Positions 18,297 through 27,310 of a stretch of DNA of 61,795 nt are shown here, piece after piece (the first letter of the stretch is position 1; each line of letters starts with the position of its first letter). The DNA comes from Caldilineaceae bacterium. GTDB taxonomy: Bacteria; Chloroflexota; Anaerolineae; Caldilineales; Caldilineaceae. Below the pieces are notes generated by a model that was not told the DNA's origin, did no database searches, and saw nothing but the letters and a program-made list of their open reading frames with translations. Both the position numbers and the translations under genes were made by a program. The DNA lies in the NCBI GenBank assembly GCA_014879855.1, contig JACSRH010000111.1, positions 1-61,795 of the forward strand, read 5' to 3'.

Positions 18297-19064
18297 TTAC
18301 GCTTGTGGCGGCTGAACGATGCTAAAGGCCGCGCCAAAAGGGTCGCTCAGTACGGCCATGCGCCCGTATGGCATATCAAACGGAGCGACCAGTACATGAC
18401 CGCCGGCGGCGGTGGCCTGTTCGGTTGCAGCATCTGTGTTGTCGATTGCGAAATAGCCCATCCAGTGCGGCGGAATGCCTTCCCAGTTTTCATCCATCTG
18501 CAAGACGCCACACACCATCTGCTCGCCACGGTGCAGCGTGTAGTACTCCATGCCTTCCATCTTGTGCGGCGTAAGATCAAAGAGTGCGCTGTAGAAGTCG
18601 CGCGCCGCGGCCAACTCGCGGGTGTTGACCTCCCACCAAGCCATCGAGCCGTGATCGCCAACGATGCTGGCGCCGATATGCTCCTTTGCCTGCCACAGTC
18701 CAAAGACGGCGCCGGTCGGGTCAGTGCAGATCGCCATCGCGCCGGTGTCACCGACGGCCATTGCGTCCATCAGCACTTGCCCGCCCAATGCCTTGACCCG
18801 CTGCACATCCGCCGCGGCGTCGTTGCTGGAAAAATAAATGGTCCAGGCCGAAGGCATCTGCGCGCCGGCATCCATCTGCGCCATGCCGGCGGCGTTGTGC
18901 TGTTGCGTTTGCGCCATGTTGTAATGGCCGAACGCCTGACCAGTGTCCTGATATTCCCAGCCAAAAATCTGCCGGTAAAATTTTTTAGCCGCCTCCACAT
19001 CGGGTGTGGACAGATCCATCCAGGTGATTTCGCCGGGCGGGCGTTTTGTGGTGCGGATTGTCAT
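18297..19064 (-). CDS. Two-domain VOC family protein (glyoxalase/bleomycin resistance type)
   Basis: 255 residues containing two vicinal-oxygen-chelate modules: residues about 8-125 (ITWMDLSTPDVEAAKKFYRQIFGWEY ... DPTGAVFGLWQ) and about 135-250 (AWWEVNTRELAAARDFYSALFDL ... SDPFGAAFSIVQ). Tandem VOC proteins of this form resemble the actinobacterial CFP32-type glyoxalases; the substrate cannot be predicted. An AGGAGG ribosome binding site stands before the ATG. One of six same-strand genes between 21.1 and 16.9 kb. Confidence 0.88.
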   Translation of the reverse strand: MTIRTTKRPPGEITWMDLSTPDVEAAKKFYRQIFGWEYQDTGQAFGHYNMAQTQQHNAAGMAQMDAGAQMPSAWTIYFSSNDAAADVQRVKALGGQVLMDAMAVGDTGAMAICTDPTGAVFGLWQAKEHIGASIVGDHGSMAWWEVNTRELAAARDFYSALFDLTPHKMEGMEYYTLHRGEQMVCGVLQMDENWEGIPPHWMGYFAIDNTDAATEQATAAGGHVLVAPFDMPYGRMAVLSDPFGAAFSIVQPPQA

Positions 19065-19193
19065 GGTTGACCTCCTGGGTCGTTGGTTTCTTCCTCTGTC
19101 TCGACAAGCTTACAGCTACAGCAACAGGTGGGGAGTAGGTGAATAACAAATGAAAGGCGCTTCAGCCCTGGCGCTGGATACGGTAATCTCCAA

Positions 19194-20090
19194 TTACTCG
19201 CTAGCGTAGGCGCGTTGCAGCGCGGCAATGTCCAACTTTTTCATCTGCAGAAACGCCTGGGTGACGCGCGCCAGCCGCTCCGCATCGTCCGCCTGCATCA
19301 TCTCATCCATGGCGACAGGTACGATCTGCCACGAGAGGCCATATTTGTCGCTGAGCCAGCCGCACATGCCTTCCTCGCCGCCATTTCCGCTGAGCTTCTC
19401 CCAAAAGTAGTCCACTTCTTCCTGATCGTCGCACTTGACGATGAAGGAGAGCGCCTCGTTGAAGTTGAATCCATGCGCGTAGCTGCTCTCGGTAATGCGG
19501 AAGCGCTGGTTTTCAAGCAGGAAATCCGCGTACATGACGGTTGTCTTGCCGTCTGCCTCCGGTGGGTTATGAATGATCTGGCCGACCTGCGCATCCTCGA
19601 AGATCGAAGTGTAGAAGTGGACGGCTTCTTCGGCCTTGCCATAGTTCTTGCCGGTGAAGAGCAGCGACGGGACGAGCACCGGCGCCTGGCCTTCCTGCCC
19701 TTCGGCTGCGGTTACCTGCCACGAAACGCCAAACCGATCCTGCATCCAGCCAAAGCGTGGACTGAAGGGGTAGGCGTCGAGCGGCATCAGCGCCAACCCG
19801 CCCTCGCTGAGCTGCGCCCACAAGGCGTCCACCTCCTCCACAGTGGCGCAGTTGACGGTGAACGAGATGGAAGGATTCAGCGTGAAGTGCGGCCCGGCGC
19901 TGATCGCCTGGAATTCCTGTCCACACAGTACAAAGGACACGATCTCAGTGGAGCCTGACGGCGTGTCGTGGATGGTAACGGCGCCGCTGATGCGCGAATT
20001 TGGAAAAATCGCCGTGTAGAAGCGGGCGGCTTCGCCAGCTTCCTTGTCAAACCAGAGATGTGGAACGATTTTTTGTTCAAGTGCTGTCAT
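19194..20090 (-). CDS. PhnB-like VOC protein, two domains
   Basis: 298 residues with two PhnB/3-demethylubiquinone-methyltransferase-type VOC domains: KIVPHLWFDKEAGEAARFYT near the N-terminus and PSLLFTGKNYGKAEEAVHFYT from about residue 160, each followed by a W-x-Q-x-x-D-K/R-x-G-x-S-W-Q strand (WMQDRFGVSWQ, WLSDKYGLSWQ). Despite the old name these are not methyltransferases; most act on small metabolites or confer resistance. A GGAGAAAC ribosome binding site precedes the ATG. Confidence 0.88.
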   Translation of the reverse strand: MTALEQKIVPHLWFDKEAGEAARFYTAIFPNSRISGAVTIHDTPSGSTEIVSFVLCGQEFQAISAGPHFTLNPSISFTVNCATVEEVDALWAQLSEGGLALMPLDAYPFSPRFGWMQDRFGVSWQVTAAEGQEGQAPVLVPSLLFTGKNYGKAEEAVHFYTSIFEDAQVGQIIHNPPEADGKTTVMYADFLLENQRFRITESSYAHGFNFNEALSFIVKCDDQEEVDYFWEKLSGNGGEEGMCGWLSDKYGLSWQIVPVAMDEMMQADDAERLARVTQAFLQMKKLDIAALQRAYASE

Positions 20091-20124
20091 AATGTTTCTC
20101 CTGCTAAAGCTCCTTCAAGTGAAA

Positions 20125-20592
20125 CTAGGCGGCCTGTTCTTCAACTGGGATATAGATCGACAGCGTGGAGTCAGGATCATCAGCGCGGAAGCTCTCCCCG
20201 TACCGCTCGAAATAAGGGCCGGCCCCGTGGCGGTAGCCAGAGGTCGGGAGCCATGTGTTGTAGATGCGCCCCATTACCTGGCCGAGCGTGGGCAGCGTCG
20301 CCTCAAAGATGGCATAGGCGCTGGCAGGCACGTCCCAACGACTCATCCCTGTCGGCAGCGCGTCGTCCACCTGCTCCACCGCGCACCCGGCCATGTAGTC
20401 AAACCGATTCGTCTGCGCGTCATAGTTGCCCATCACCCCATAGCTGACATAGGGTTCAGCCAGGTGCGGGATCTCCTCAATGCGCGGCCCGAAGCGATCC
20501 CAGAGTTTGGGGATCTCCGGCGTCATCGGCGTGGCGCGCAAGAACATGCCGACGACGGTGAAGGCAGGTTTGGTGACAAATTGCGGTTGCAT
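20125..20592 (-). CDS. GyrI-like (AraC effector-binding) domain protein
   Basis: A 155-residue stand-alone small-molecule-binding protein of the SOUL/GyrI fold: MQPQFVTKPAFTVVGMFLRA, VSYGVMGNYDAQTNRFDYMAG, VPASAYAIFEATLP and the acidic YFERYGESF near the end. Such proteins bind hydrophobic or cationic ligands, or gyrase in the case of GyrI. There is no DNA-binding domain. It lies 42 bases after the DinB gene with a GGGAGAAAG site. Confidence 0.85.
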   Translation of the reverse strand: MQPQFVTKPAFTVVGMFLRATPMTPEIPKLWDRFGPRIEEIPHLAEPYVSYGVMGNYDAQTNRFDYMAGCAVEQVDDALPTGMSRWDVPASAYAIFEATLPTLGQVMGRIYNTWLPTSGYRHGAGPYFERYGESFRADDPDSTLSIYIPVEEQAA

Positions 20593-20634
20593 GGTTGCTT
20601 TCTCCCTGGATTTAAGAGTCTGATTCCACCGGGC

Positions 20635-21111
20635 TTACGGCTTGATGATGCAGAGCGCCTGGCGAATCTCGCCAAGATGATACGCGGTGTGCACAATGGT
20701 GGCGATGACGCCACCGATCTGCTGTTCGTCTGACCAGGCCGGCGTGTCGGCGATCAACGCCTTGATGCGCTCATAGCTTTGTCGCAAGGCAGCTTTGATC
20801 GACTCCCACTCCGCGGGCGTTACGGCGTTTGTCTCGCGCCAGATCTTGCCCCAATCCTGCCGCTCGAATTGTTGCGTGCGTACAGCTTTTTCCAGCACGT
20901 CGAGATAGAAGGCGACGTGCCTGACCTGCGCGGCCACGGTCGCACACTTGCCGCCCACCGGGATGGAGGCTTCCTCTGCCGAAATCGTCGCCAGCGTCTC
21001 AAACAGCGACGTGCCCTGATCAAGATAAAAGCCGTGGACGTTGTCAAAGGTTTCATCGAGCAAGGCATAAAGCGAGCCGGTGAAGTACTCAGTCTGAAGT
21101 TGGGCCGACAT
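20635..21111 (-). CDS. DinB family protein
   Basis: 158 residues forming the DinB/YfiT four-helix bundle. The three metal-binding histidines can be assigned: the N-terminal one in VAAQVRHVAFYLDVL and the C-terminal pair around TIVHTAYHLGEIRQ. Members include thiol-dependent transferases (bacillithiol or mycothiol S-transferases) and DNA-damage-induced proteins. First gene after a near-consensus promoter; AGGAAAGGA is the ribosome binding site. Confidence 0.88.
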   Translation of the reverse strand: MSAQLQTEYFTGSLYALLDETFDNVHGFYLDQGTSLFETLATISAEEASIPVGGKCATVAAQVRHVAFYLDVLEKAVRTQQFERQDWGKIWRETNAVTPAEWESIKAALRQSYERIKALIADTPAWSDEQQIGGVIATIVHTAYHLGEIRQALCIIKP

Positions 21112-21146
21112 GGTGGTTTGTCCTTTCCTATGCTTACGTGTTGCCT

Positions 21147-21175
21147 ATAATAGAATGTTTGTTCTGGCTTGTCAA
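21147..21175 (-). promoter_or_regulatory. Near-consensus sigma-70 promoter for the DinB–GyrI–VOC run
   Basis: On the minus strand TTGACA (21170-21175) is followed after exactly 17 bases by TATTAT (21147-21152). The DinB start is about 35 bases further on. This is the best promoter match in the window and the only candidate for the six-gene run. Confidence 0.8.
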
Positions 21176-21236
21176 TGGTCAATTTTTGTGGGATTTTGCA
21201 TGCTGAGGGGCCAGCAACAGGGGGTGACTGCTACGG

Positions 21237-21797
21237 TTATAAACGCCCCATGCGGTCAATGATGCTTTGCACCGAGGCGAAGATGGGCTGCGCCGCGTCG
21301 ATCACCAAGTGATGCTCCGCCGCAATCGGGTATTGCCAGCAGCCAGCATATTGACGCAACATCGCCTGCATCGCCTCCCATCCGCTGATTTTGTGCGTGG
21401 AGTAACCGGGCGCACGCGCGTCCAGCCGGCGCCGCCACACAGCTTCGGCAAGCACTGTTTCGACAACCAGCAAATTTGCACGTTGCCTTGCGGCGTGCTC
21501 ACAGGCGCGCGCATATTCCGACGGGTAAGAAAGTGGCGAGACCGCAATGACGCTCAATCCCAGCGCCAGTTGCGTCTCCGCCATCTGCCACATCACCCTA
21601 TATGCCAGGTCGTTGGCGTCGGGCAGATCGAGGATCACGTCCTTGACGTCGTCTTTGTCGAGCAGCGGTGTATGCAGACGCTGCGCGAGCGCGTGCGCGA
21701 CCGCGCTCTTGCCCGTCGCCGGATGTCCCTTCATGGCAATCAGCCAGGGCAAAGCAGGGTGGTGGGGCTGTCGTGGAGGAAGGTGGGGAAGCCCCAT
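21237..21797 (-). CDS. Small P-loop kinase / AAA-type ATPase
   Basis: A protein of 186 residues or fewer with Walker A MKGHPATGKSAVA and LLDKDDVKDVILDLP as the nucleotide-sugar or chloramphenicol-phosphotransferase-like acceptor motif. The family covers cytidylate-like and small-molecule kinases; the likely role is ATP-dependent phosphorylation of an unidentified substrate. The ATG at 21797 lies 12 bases after the chorismate synthase stop; the Met at residue 22 (MKGHPATGK) is a real alternative start because the first 21 residues (Pro/His-rich) look non-conserved. Probably co-transcribed with aroC. Confidence 0.8.
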   Translation of the reverse strand: MGLPHLPPRQPHHPALPWLIAMKGHPATGKSAVAHALAQRLHTPLLDKDDVKDVILDLPDANDLAYRVMWQMAETQLALGLSVIAVSPLSYPSEYARACEHAARQRANLLVVETVLAEAVWRRRLDARAPGYSTHKISGWEAMQAMLRQYAGCWQYPIAAEHHLVIDAAQPIFASVQSIIDRMGRL

Positions 21798-21809
21798 CGC
21801 GCCCGCCCC

Positions 21810-23060
<1,251 letters not shown>

Positions 23061-23064
23061 AGTG

Positions 23065-23079
23065 CGCTATTATAGCGCC
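23065..23079 (-). promoter_or_regulatory. TATAAT box inside a palindrome at the aroC start
   Basis: The minus strand reads GCGCTATAATAGCGC, a perfect -10 hexamer (23069-23074) inside a 15-base palindrome, with eight bases left to the ATG. Transcription would begin at or beside the start codon. The palindrome could also be a repressor site. Confidence 0.6.
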
Positions 23080-23117
23080 AGCCTGGGTTGGGCAGGAATT
23101 CCGGCAGCTTGTCAGGT

Positions 23118-23148
23118 GACAGTCACCTTGCAAAGCACCGTGACTGTC
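23118..23148 (-). terminator. Stem-loop before the secreted-protein gene end
   Basis: GACAGTCAC (23118-23126) pairs with GTGACTGTC (23140-23148) around a 13-base loop. It lies just downstream of the stop of the minus-strand secreted protein, the expected place for a terminator; no T-run follows, so processing is also possible. Confidence 0.5.
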
Positions 23149-23174
23149 CTCCAAGCGCGCATCCGGAAACCGCC

Positions 23175-25022
23175 TTAATCGGGCGTCGTGTCGGCGATGA
23201 ACGGCAGATAAATCGCAGGTTGAAGCTGGTCGTTCAGATCCAGGATCACGGATTCTCCAGCGCCGTTGTCTGGATTGAAGGTCTGCTTCTGGCCAAGATT
23301 ATTGGTCGCCAGCGCATAGAATTCGTAGAGGCCATCGCTGAAGCCCAGCGCGCTGTAGTCAAAATTGGCGCTTTCCGTCGCGCCGGGGAATGTCTGCCAG
23401 GTGAGCCAACTGCCAGTGACACCGTTGAACGGCGTGTACCGGTAGCGCAATTCATACTCTGTGATTGTCGTTCCCGGCGCGTAGAACGCGCTCCAGCTCA
23501 CCGGAATCACGGTTGTGATCGGGGAAGTCGGTTTGATGACAGACGGATTGAACGCCAAAACAGATGCGATCGGCTCGTCAAAGACGATAGTATACGCCTG
23601 CGCGTTAGGACTCCATGGCTGGGCATTGCCGGCGTTATCGACCGCCTGCACGCGAAATTCGAACTTGTCGCCGAAGCTGGAGCCAGTGACCTGGAAAAAA
23701 GTAGTCGTGGTGTCCGAAAGCAACGTCTGCCAATTGCCATCATTCTTGCTGACCTGCAGGTTATAATAGGCGATGCCGGAGAGGTTGTCCGTGCCACCCC
23801 AAGATACGGTGAAATTTGGGGAGATCGTGAACTGCGGCAACGGATTCACCGACGCGACCGGCGGCTCCGTGTCGATACGCGTCGACACAATCGCGCTCCA
23901 GGCGCCGAGATTGCCAGCGCGGTCCGCCGCCTGCACCTGAAATTCGACCAGCGCGCCGTTGGATGCCCAGCCCTTAAAAGTATTCGACGTGGACGTGCTT
24001 TGATCTTTCCAGTTGCTCCACCCGCCGCCGTTGATGCGGTAGCGCACATTATACCAATCCACCCCGCTGGCCTGGCAGCCCGGTTGCTCGGGGTCAAAAG
24101 CAGACCAGGAAACTACGAACTCGGCCGGCTCGAAGCTGCGCAGCGCGCCCATCGTGGCGACCGGCGGCGCCGTGTCGCAATTGACCGTGTAGTCGACCAG
24201 GATATATGGCGCCAGCGCAGGGATCGAGCGGGAGTAGAACTGGCGCCAGCGGCCCAGGTTTGGCGTTTCGTCCCCTGTGATGAGCAGACCGTTGTTGGGC
24301 TGTCCGCTCCGCCACGCCTTGACCACATCCGTCGCGCCGCCTTCGATCCAGCCGATCACCGGCGGGATGTCGCCAAGCGGCAATGACTGCCCACCCAGGT
24401 AATTGGCGTTATTCCAGGTGACGTTGCTTGCACTCCAGGATTGCTGCATAAATTGGGCGCGGAAGGACATGCCCTGCCCGTCCCCTGGCGGGGTGATAGC
24501 GGATTGGTTGATATAAAAGGTGGCCTTGTTGATCTGAGAATTGGCGGGCAGTGGGCCGAGGTCGAACTGGATCAGCACGCGCATCGCATTGTAGATCACC
24601 TGATCCCAACCGAGATTGATGAAGGCGTCTCCCCCAAAATTACTGTCGGGAGCGCCCGAGGCAATAAACGCGGTCTGCGAAGCAGGCAACTGTACGGTGG
24701 CGTGAATTGCATCATCTTCTATTCGATAATCGACGACAGCGTACTTGGTGCGGTCAGGCATCTGCGCCAGTGCTTCGACCGGAATGGATGCAGGCAATTC
24801 TACACCTTCCGGAAGGGGCGCCGCGGTCAAGCCTGGAGCACTTGCCAGCGTCTCCGCGAGGCTGGCGAGCGCGGCCGGCGCGACCGGCCGCGCAGCATCG
24901 TCCTGCGCACGGGCGACATTGGCCGGCAAAGCGGCCGGCAAAGCGGCCAGCAGCACAGCCAGGAATGCAGCGACGTGTATGAACTTCTTCAACCAGCATG
25001 GGGAAGACGAGTAGGGATGCAT
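23175..25022 (-). CDS. Secreted DNRLRE-domain / fibronectin-like protein
   Basis: A 615-residue exported protein. The signal peptide is WLKKFIHVAAFLAVLLAALP followed by a cut near VARA-QDD. Residues about 95-245 form a DNRLRE domain (ASGAPDSNFGGDAFINLGW, MRVLIQFDLGPLPANSQI, WSASNVTWNNANY), a beta-sandwich found on cell-surface proteins. Three fibronectin/Ig-like modules follow, each with W-S-A-F or WGGTDN and FRVQAVDNAGN-type strands. The end, QPAIYLPFIADTTPD, carries the Leu-Pro surface motif. I use the second Met (25022) because AAGGAG sits nine bases before it; the longer frame starts at 25043. Function unknown, surface structural role inferred. Confidence 0.85.
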   Translation of the reverse strand: MHPYSSSPCWLKKFIHVAAFLAVLLAALPAALPANVARAQDDAARPVAPAALASLAETLASAPGLTAAPLPEGVELPASIPVEALAQMPDRTKYAVVDYRIEDDAIHATVQLPASQTAFIASGAPDSNFGGDAFINLGWDQVIYNAMRVLIQFDLGPLPANSQINKATFYINQSAITPPGDGQGMSFRAQFMQQSWSASNVTWNNANYLGGQSLPLGDIPPVIGWIEGGATDVVKAWRSGQPNNGLLITGDETPNLGRWRQFYSRSIPALAPYILVDYTVNCDTAPPVATMGALRSFEPAEFVVSWSAFDPEQPGCQASGVDWYNVRYRINGGGWSNWKDQSTSTSNTFKGWASNGALVEFQVQAADRAGNLGAWSAIVSTRIDTEPPVASVNPLPQFTISPNFTVSWGGTDNLSGIAYYNLQVSKNDGNWQTLLSDTTTTFFQVTGSSFGDKFEFRVQAVDNAGNAQPWSPNAQAYTIVFDEPIASVLAFNPSVIKPTSPITTVIPVSWSAFYAPGTTITEYELRYRYTPFNGVTGSWLTWQTFPGATESANFDYSALGFSDGLYEFYALATNNLGQKQTFNPDNGAGESVILDLNDQLQPAIYLPFIADTTPD

Positions 25023-25224
25023 AAGGCTTGCTCCTTGTGACATACAAACAGACGACGCATGGTTAGAAGCTATGGCTCGACAAACAGTATGAACTTGTCA
25101 ATCACTCAGGGCGCGCTGGCGAACCGCACCATTATACTCAATCCTCTGACTTTACCAACCTCGATCCCTAAATTTTCCACCTTGCCTCCACGCGATTTTT
25201 TTCATCGATCTCATAGCAATCTCG

Positions 25225-25233
25225 TGGTAAAAT
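25225..25233 (+). promoter_or_regulatory. Extended -10 promoter of uvrC
   Basis: TGgTAAAAT ends seven bases before the uvrC ATG. There is no Shine-Dalgarno sequence, so a leaderless mRNA fits. Confidence 0.55.
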
Positions 25234-25240
25234 CAACGCC

Positions 25241-27310
25241 ATGAATAGTCGGATTCCTGAAAGAGTGGCCCAAAAACTGGACAGCCTGCCCACCGCGCCC
25301 GGCTGCTATCAGATGCTGGACAAGGAAGGCCGCGTGCTTTACGTGGGCAAGGCGGTGGTGTTGCGCAATCGCGTGCGCAGCTATTTCCACGCCTCAGCCA
25401 ACCATAGCCCGCGCACGCAGGCGCTGGTGGCCGAAATTGCCGACATTTCCTGGTGGGTCACCAAGACCGAGTTGGAAGCGCTCGTCCTTGAAAACGAGCT
25501 GATCAAGCGCTACCAGCCGCATTATAATGTACGGCTCAAGGACGACAAGACCTTCCCCTACATCAAGGTGAACTGGCAGGATGAGTTTCCCAAAATTCAG
25601 GTTGTGCGGCGGATGCGCAAGGATGGCGCTCGCTACTTTGGCCCCTATACGAGCAGCCGCGCCTGTTATGAGACGCTCGACGCGCTGCGCCGCGTCTTTC
25701 CCTACCTGGACTGTGACCGCACCATCACAGGAACAGATCAGCGCCCATGTCTTTATTATCACATCAAGCTTTGCGGCGGGCCATGCATCGGCGCGCAGAC
25801 GCGCGAGGAGTATCGCCAGACGATCCAGCAACTGATCCACTTCCTGGAAGGCGACAGCGACCGGGTGCTGCGGCAGTTGCAGGAGCAGATGGAGCGTTCC
25901 GCGGAAAATCTGCAATTCGAGCTGGCCGCACTCTATCGCGACCGGCTCCACTCCGCACAGCGCATCGCCGAGCAACAAAAGGTCGTCACGTCCAAGCTGG
26001 AAGATCTCGATTATGTGGCCGTCGCCCAGGACGCGCGCACGGGCGACACCGCCGTGCAGGTCTTTATGGTGCGACATGGCCGCATGGTGGGCCGCGATAG
26101 CTTTATGCTGGAAGGCGCCGAGCTTTTCCAGGTTCACGCGCAGCAGAACGATGCGTCCGGCCTCGCAGAAGGCGATCTCACAGAGGCCCATCTCACAGAG
26201 GCCCATCTCACAGAGAGCCATCTCACAGAGAGCCATCTCACAGAGAGCCATCTCACAGAGAGCCATCTCACAGAGGAGGATCTCGCCGCAGTCGATCCGG
26301 CCGGAACGAGCCAGATGGCGTCTGTGATCGGCGCCTTTGTCCAGCAGTTTTACGACAACGCCGCCTTCGTGCCGCCGCTGATTCTGTTGCAGACGCTGCC
26401 GGACGACCATCTTGTCCTGGCGGAGTGGCTTGCTCACCACCGCGGCGGCAAGGTCGAGTTGCGCGTGCCCAGGCGCGGCGACAAGGTGAAGGTCATGGAG
26501 TTGGCGCAGGATAACGCCGCGGAATTTCTGCGCGTGCAGCAGGCGACGCGCGCCGCCGACACCAACCGCCAGACGGAAGCGATCACCGAGTTGCAGTCGG
26601 TGCTTCATCTTGACGCGGCGCCGACGCGCATCGAATGTTACGACATCAGTACGCTGCAAGGTACGAACACGGTCGGCTCGATGGTGGTCTTTGTCAAAGG
26701 CGCGCCGGCCAAGAGCGCCTATAAACGCTTCAAGATCCATGGCAAAGGAAGCCAGGGCGCGCCCGACGACTTTGCCAGTATGCGTGAAATGCTGCGCCGC
26801 CGTTTCCGCCGGCTGGTGGAGCCACAGACCGACGTCGACCCTGGCAAGCGCAACCGCAGCGAAGACGAAACGTGGCGCATCCTGCCGGATCTGGTCATCA
26901 TCGACGGCGGCAAGGGACAGCTGGGCGTAGCGGTCGAAGTGCTGGAGGAACTCGATCTGCTGAGCCGCATTCCCGTGATTGGTCTGGCCAAGCGCGAGGA
27001 AGAAATTTATCGGCCCCATCTCTCCGAGCCGCTGTGGTTGCGCCGCGGCAGCCAGGCATTGCACCTGGTGCAACGCATCCGGGATGAGGCGCATCGCTTT
27101 GGCGTCACCTATCACCGCAATCTACGCGGCAAAGAGCAGGTTCGCTCGCGGCTCGACGATGTGCCAGGCATCGGCCCACAGCGGCGCAAGGCGATTCTCA
27201 AGCATTTCAATGGCGATCTGGAACGCGTGCGCCTGGCTACGGTGGAGGAGCTCATGACGGTGCCTGGCATCAGCCGCAAAGTTGCCGAGATCATCAAGGA
27301 AGCGCTGTGA
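25241..27310 (+). CDS. uvrC: Excinuclease ABC subunit C
   Basis: UvrC makes the two incisions flanking DNA damage in nucleotide excision repair. The 689-residue protein has the GIY-YIG nuclease domain at 14-95 (APGCYQMLDKEGRVLYVGKA, VLENELIKRYQPHYNV), the CxxC-like region around CDRTITGTDQRPCLYYH and LCGGPC, a UVR domain near 205-240 that contacts UvrB, the RNase H-like domain (RIECYDISTLQGTNTVGSMVVF, VIIDGGKGQLG) and the C-terminal (HhH)2 (DDVPGIGPQRRKAILKHF, TVPGISRKVAEII). Residues 312-346 are seven tandem pentapeptides of the HLTES type (see repeat), absent from other UvrC proteins. The stop overlaps the next gene (GTGA). Confidence 0.96.
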   Translation: MNSRIPERVAQKLDSLPTAPGCYQMLDKEGRVLYVGKAVVLRNRVRSYFHASANHSPRTQALVAEIADISWWVTKTELEALVLENELIKRYQPHYNVRLKDDKTFPYIKVNWQDEFPKIQVVRRMRKDGARYFGPYTSSRACYETLDALRRVFPYLDCDRTITGTDQRPCLYYHIKLCGGPCIGAQTREEYRQTIQQLIHFLEGDSDRVLRQLQEQMERSAENLQFELAALYRDRLHSAQRIAEQQKVVTSKLEDLDYVAVAQDARTGDTAVQVFMVRHGRMVGRDSFMLEGAELFQVHAQQNDASGLAEGDLTEAHLTEAHLTESHLTESHLTESHLTESHLTEEDLAAVDPAGTSQMASVIGAFVQQFYDNAAFVPPLILLQTLPDDHLVLAEWLAHHRGGKVELRVPRRGDKVKVMELAQDNAAEFLRVQQATRAADTNRQTEAITELQSVLHLDAAPTRIECYDISTLQGTNTVGSMVVFVKGAPAKSAYKRFKIHGKGSQGAPDDFASMREMLRRRFRRLVEPQTDVDPGKRNRSEDETWRILPDLVIIDGGKGQLGVAVEVLEELDLLSRIPVIGLAKREEEIYRPHLSEPLWLRRGSQALHLVQRIRDEAHRFGVTYHRNLRGKEQVRSRLDDVPGIGPQRRKAILKHFNGDLERVRLATVEELMTVPGISRKVAEIIKEAL
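26174..26278 (+). repeat. 15-bp tandem repeat inside uvrC (seven copies)
   Basis: Seven back-to-back 15-base units of the form CATCTCACAGAGAGC, four of them identical and the rest differing at a few bases (first begins GAT, units 1-2 end GCC, last ends GAG). The units are a whole number of codons, so copy-number change keeps the frame and adds or removes one H-L-T-E-S pentapeptide. It falls between the UVR region and the RNase H-like domain. Confidence 0.97.

Noticed and set aside
17418..19070. 550-residue plus-strand frame opposite the BNR and VOC genes
   Set aside because: Composition and lack of motifs indicate a shadow; the minus strand encodes intact BNR and VOC proteins with ribosome binding sites.
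25394..27115. Minus-strand frame opposite uvrC containing repeated LCEMA pentapeptides
   Set aside because: It only mirrors the 15-base repeat of uvrC; uvrC itself is a conserved gene.
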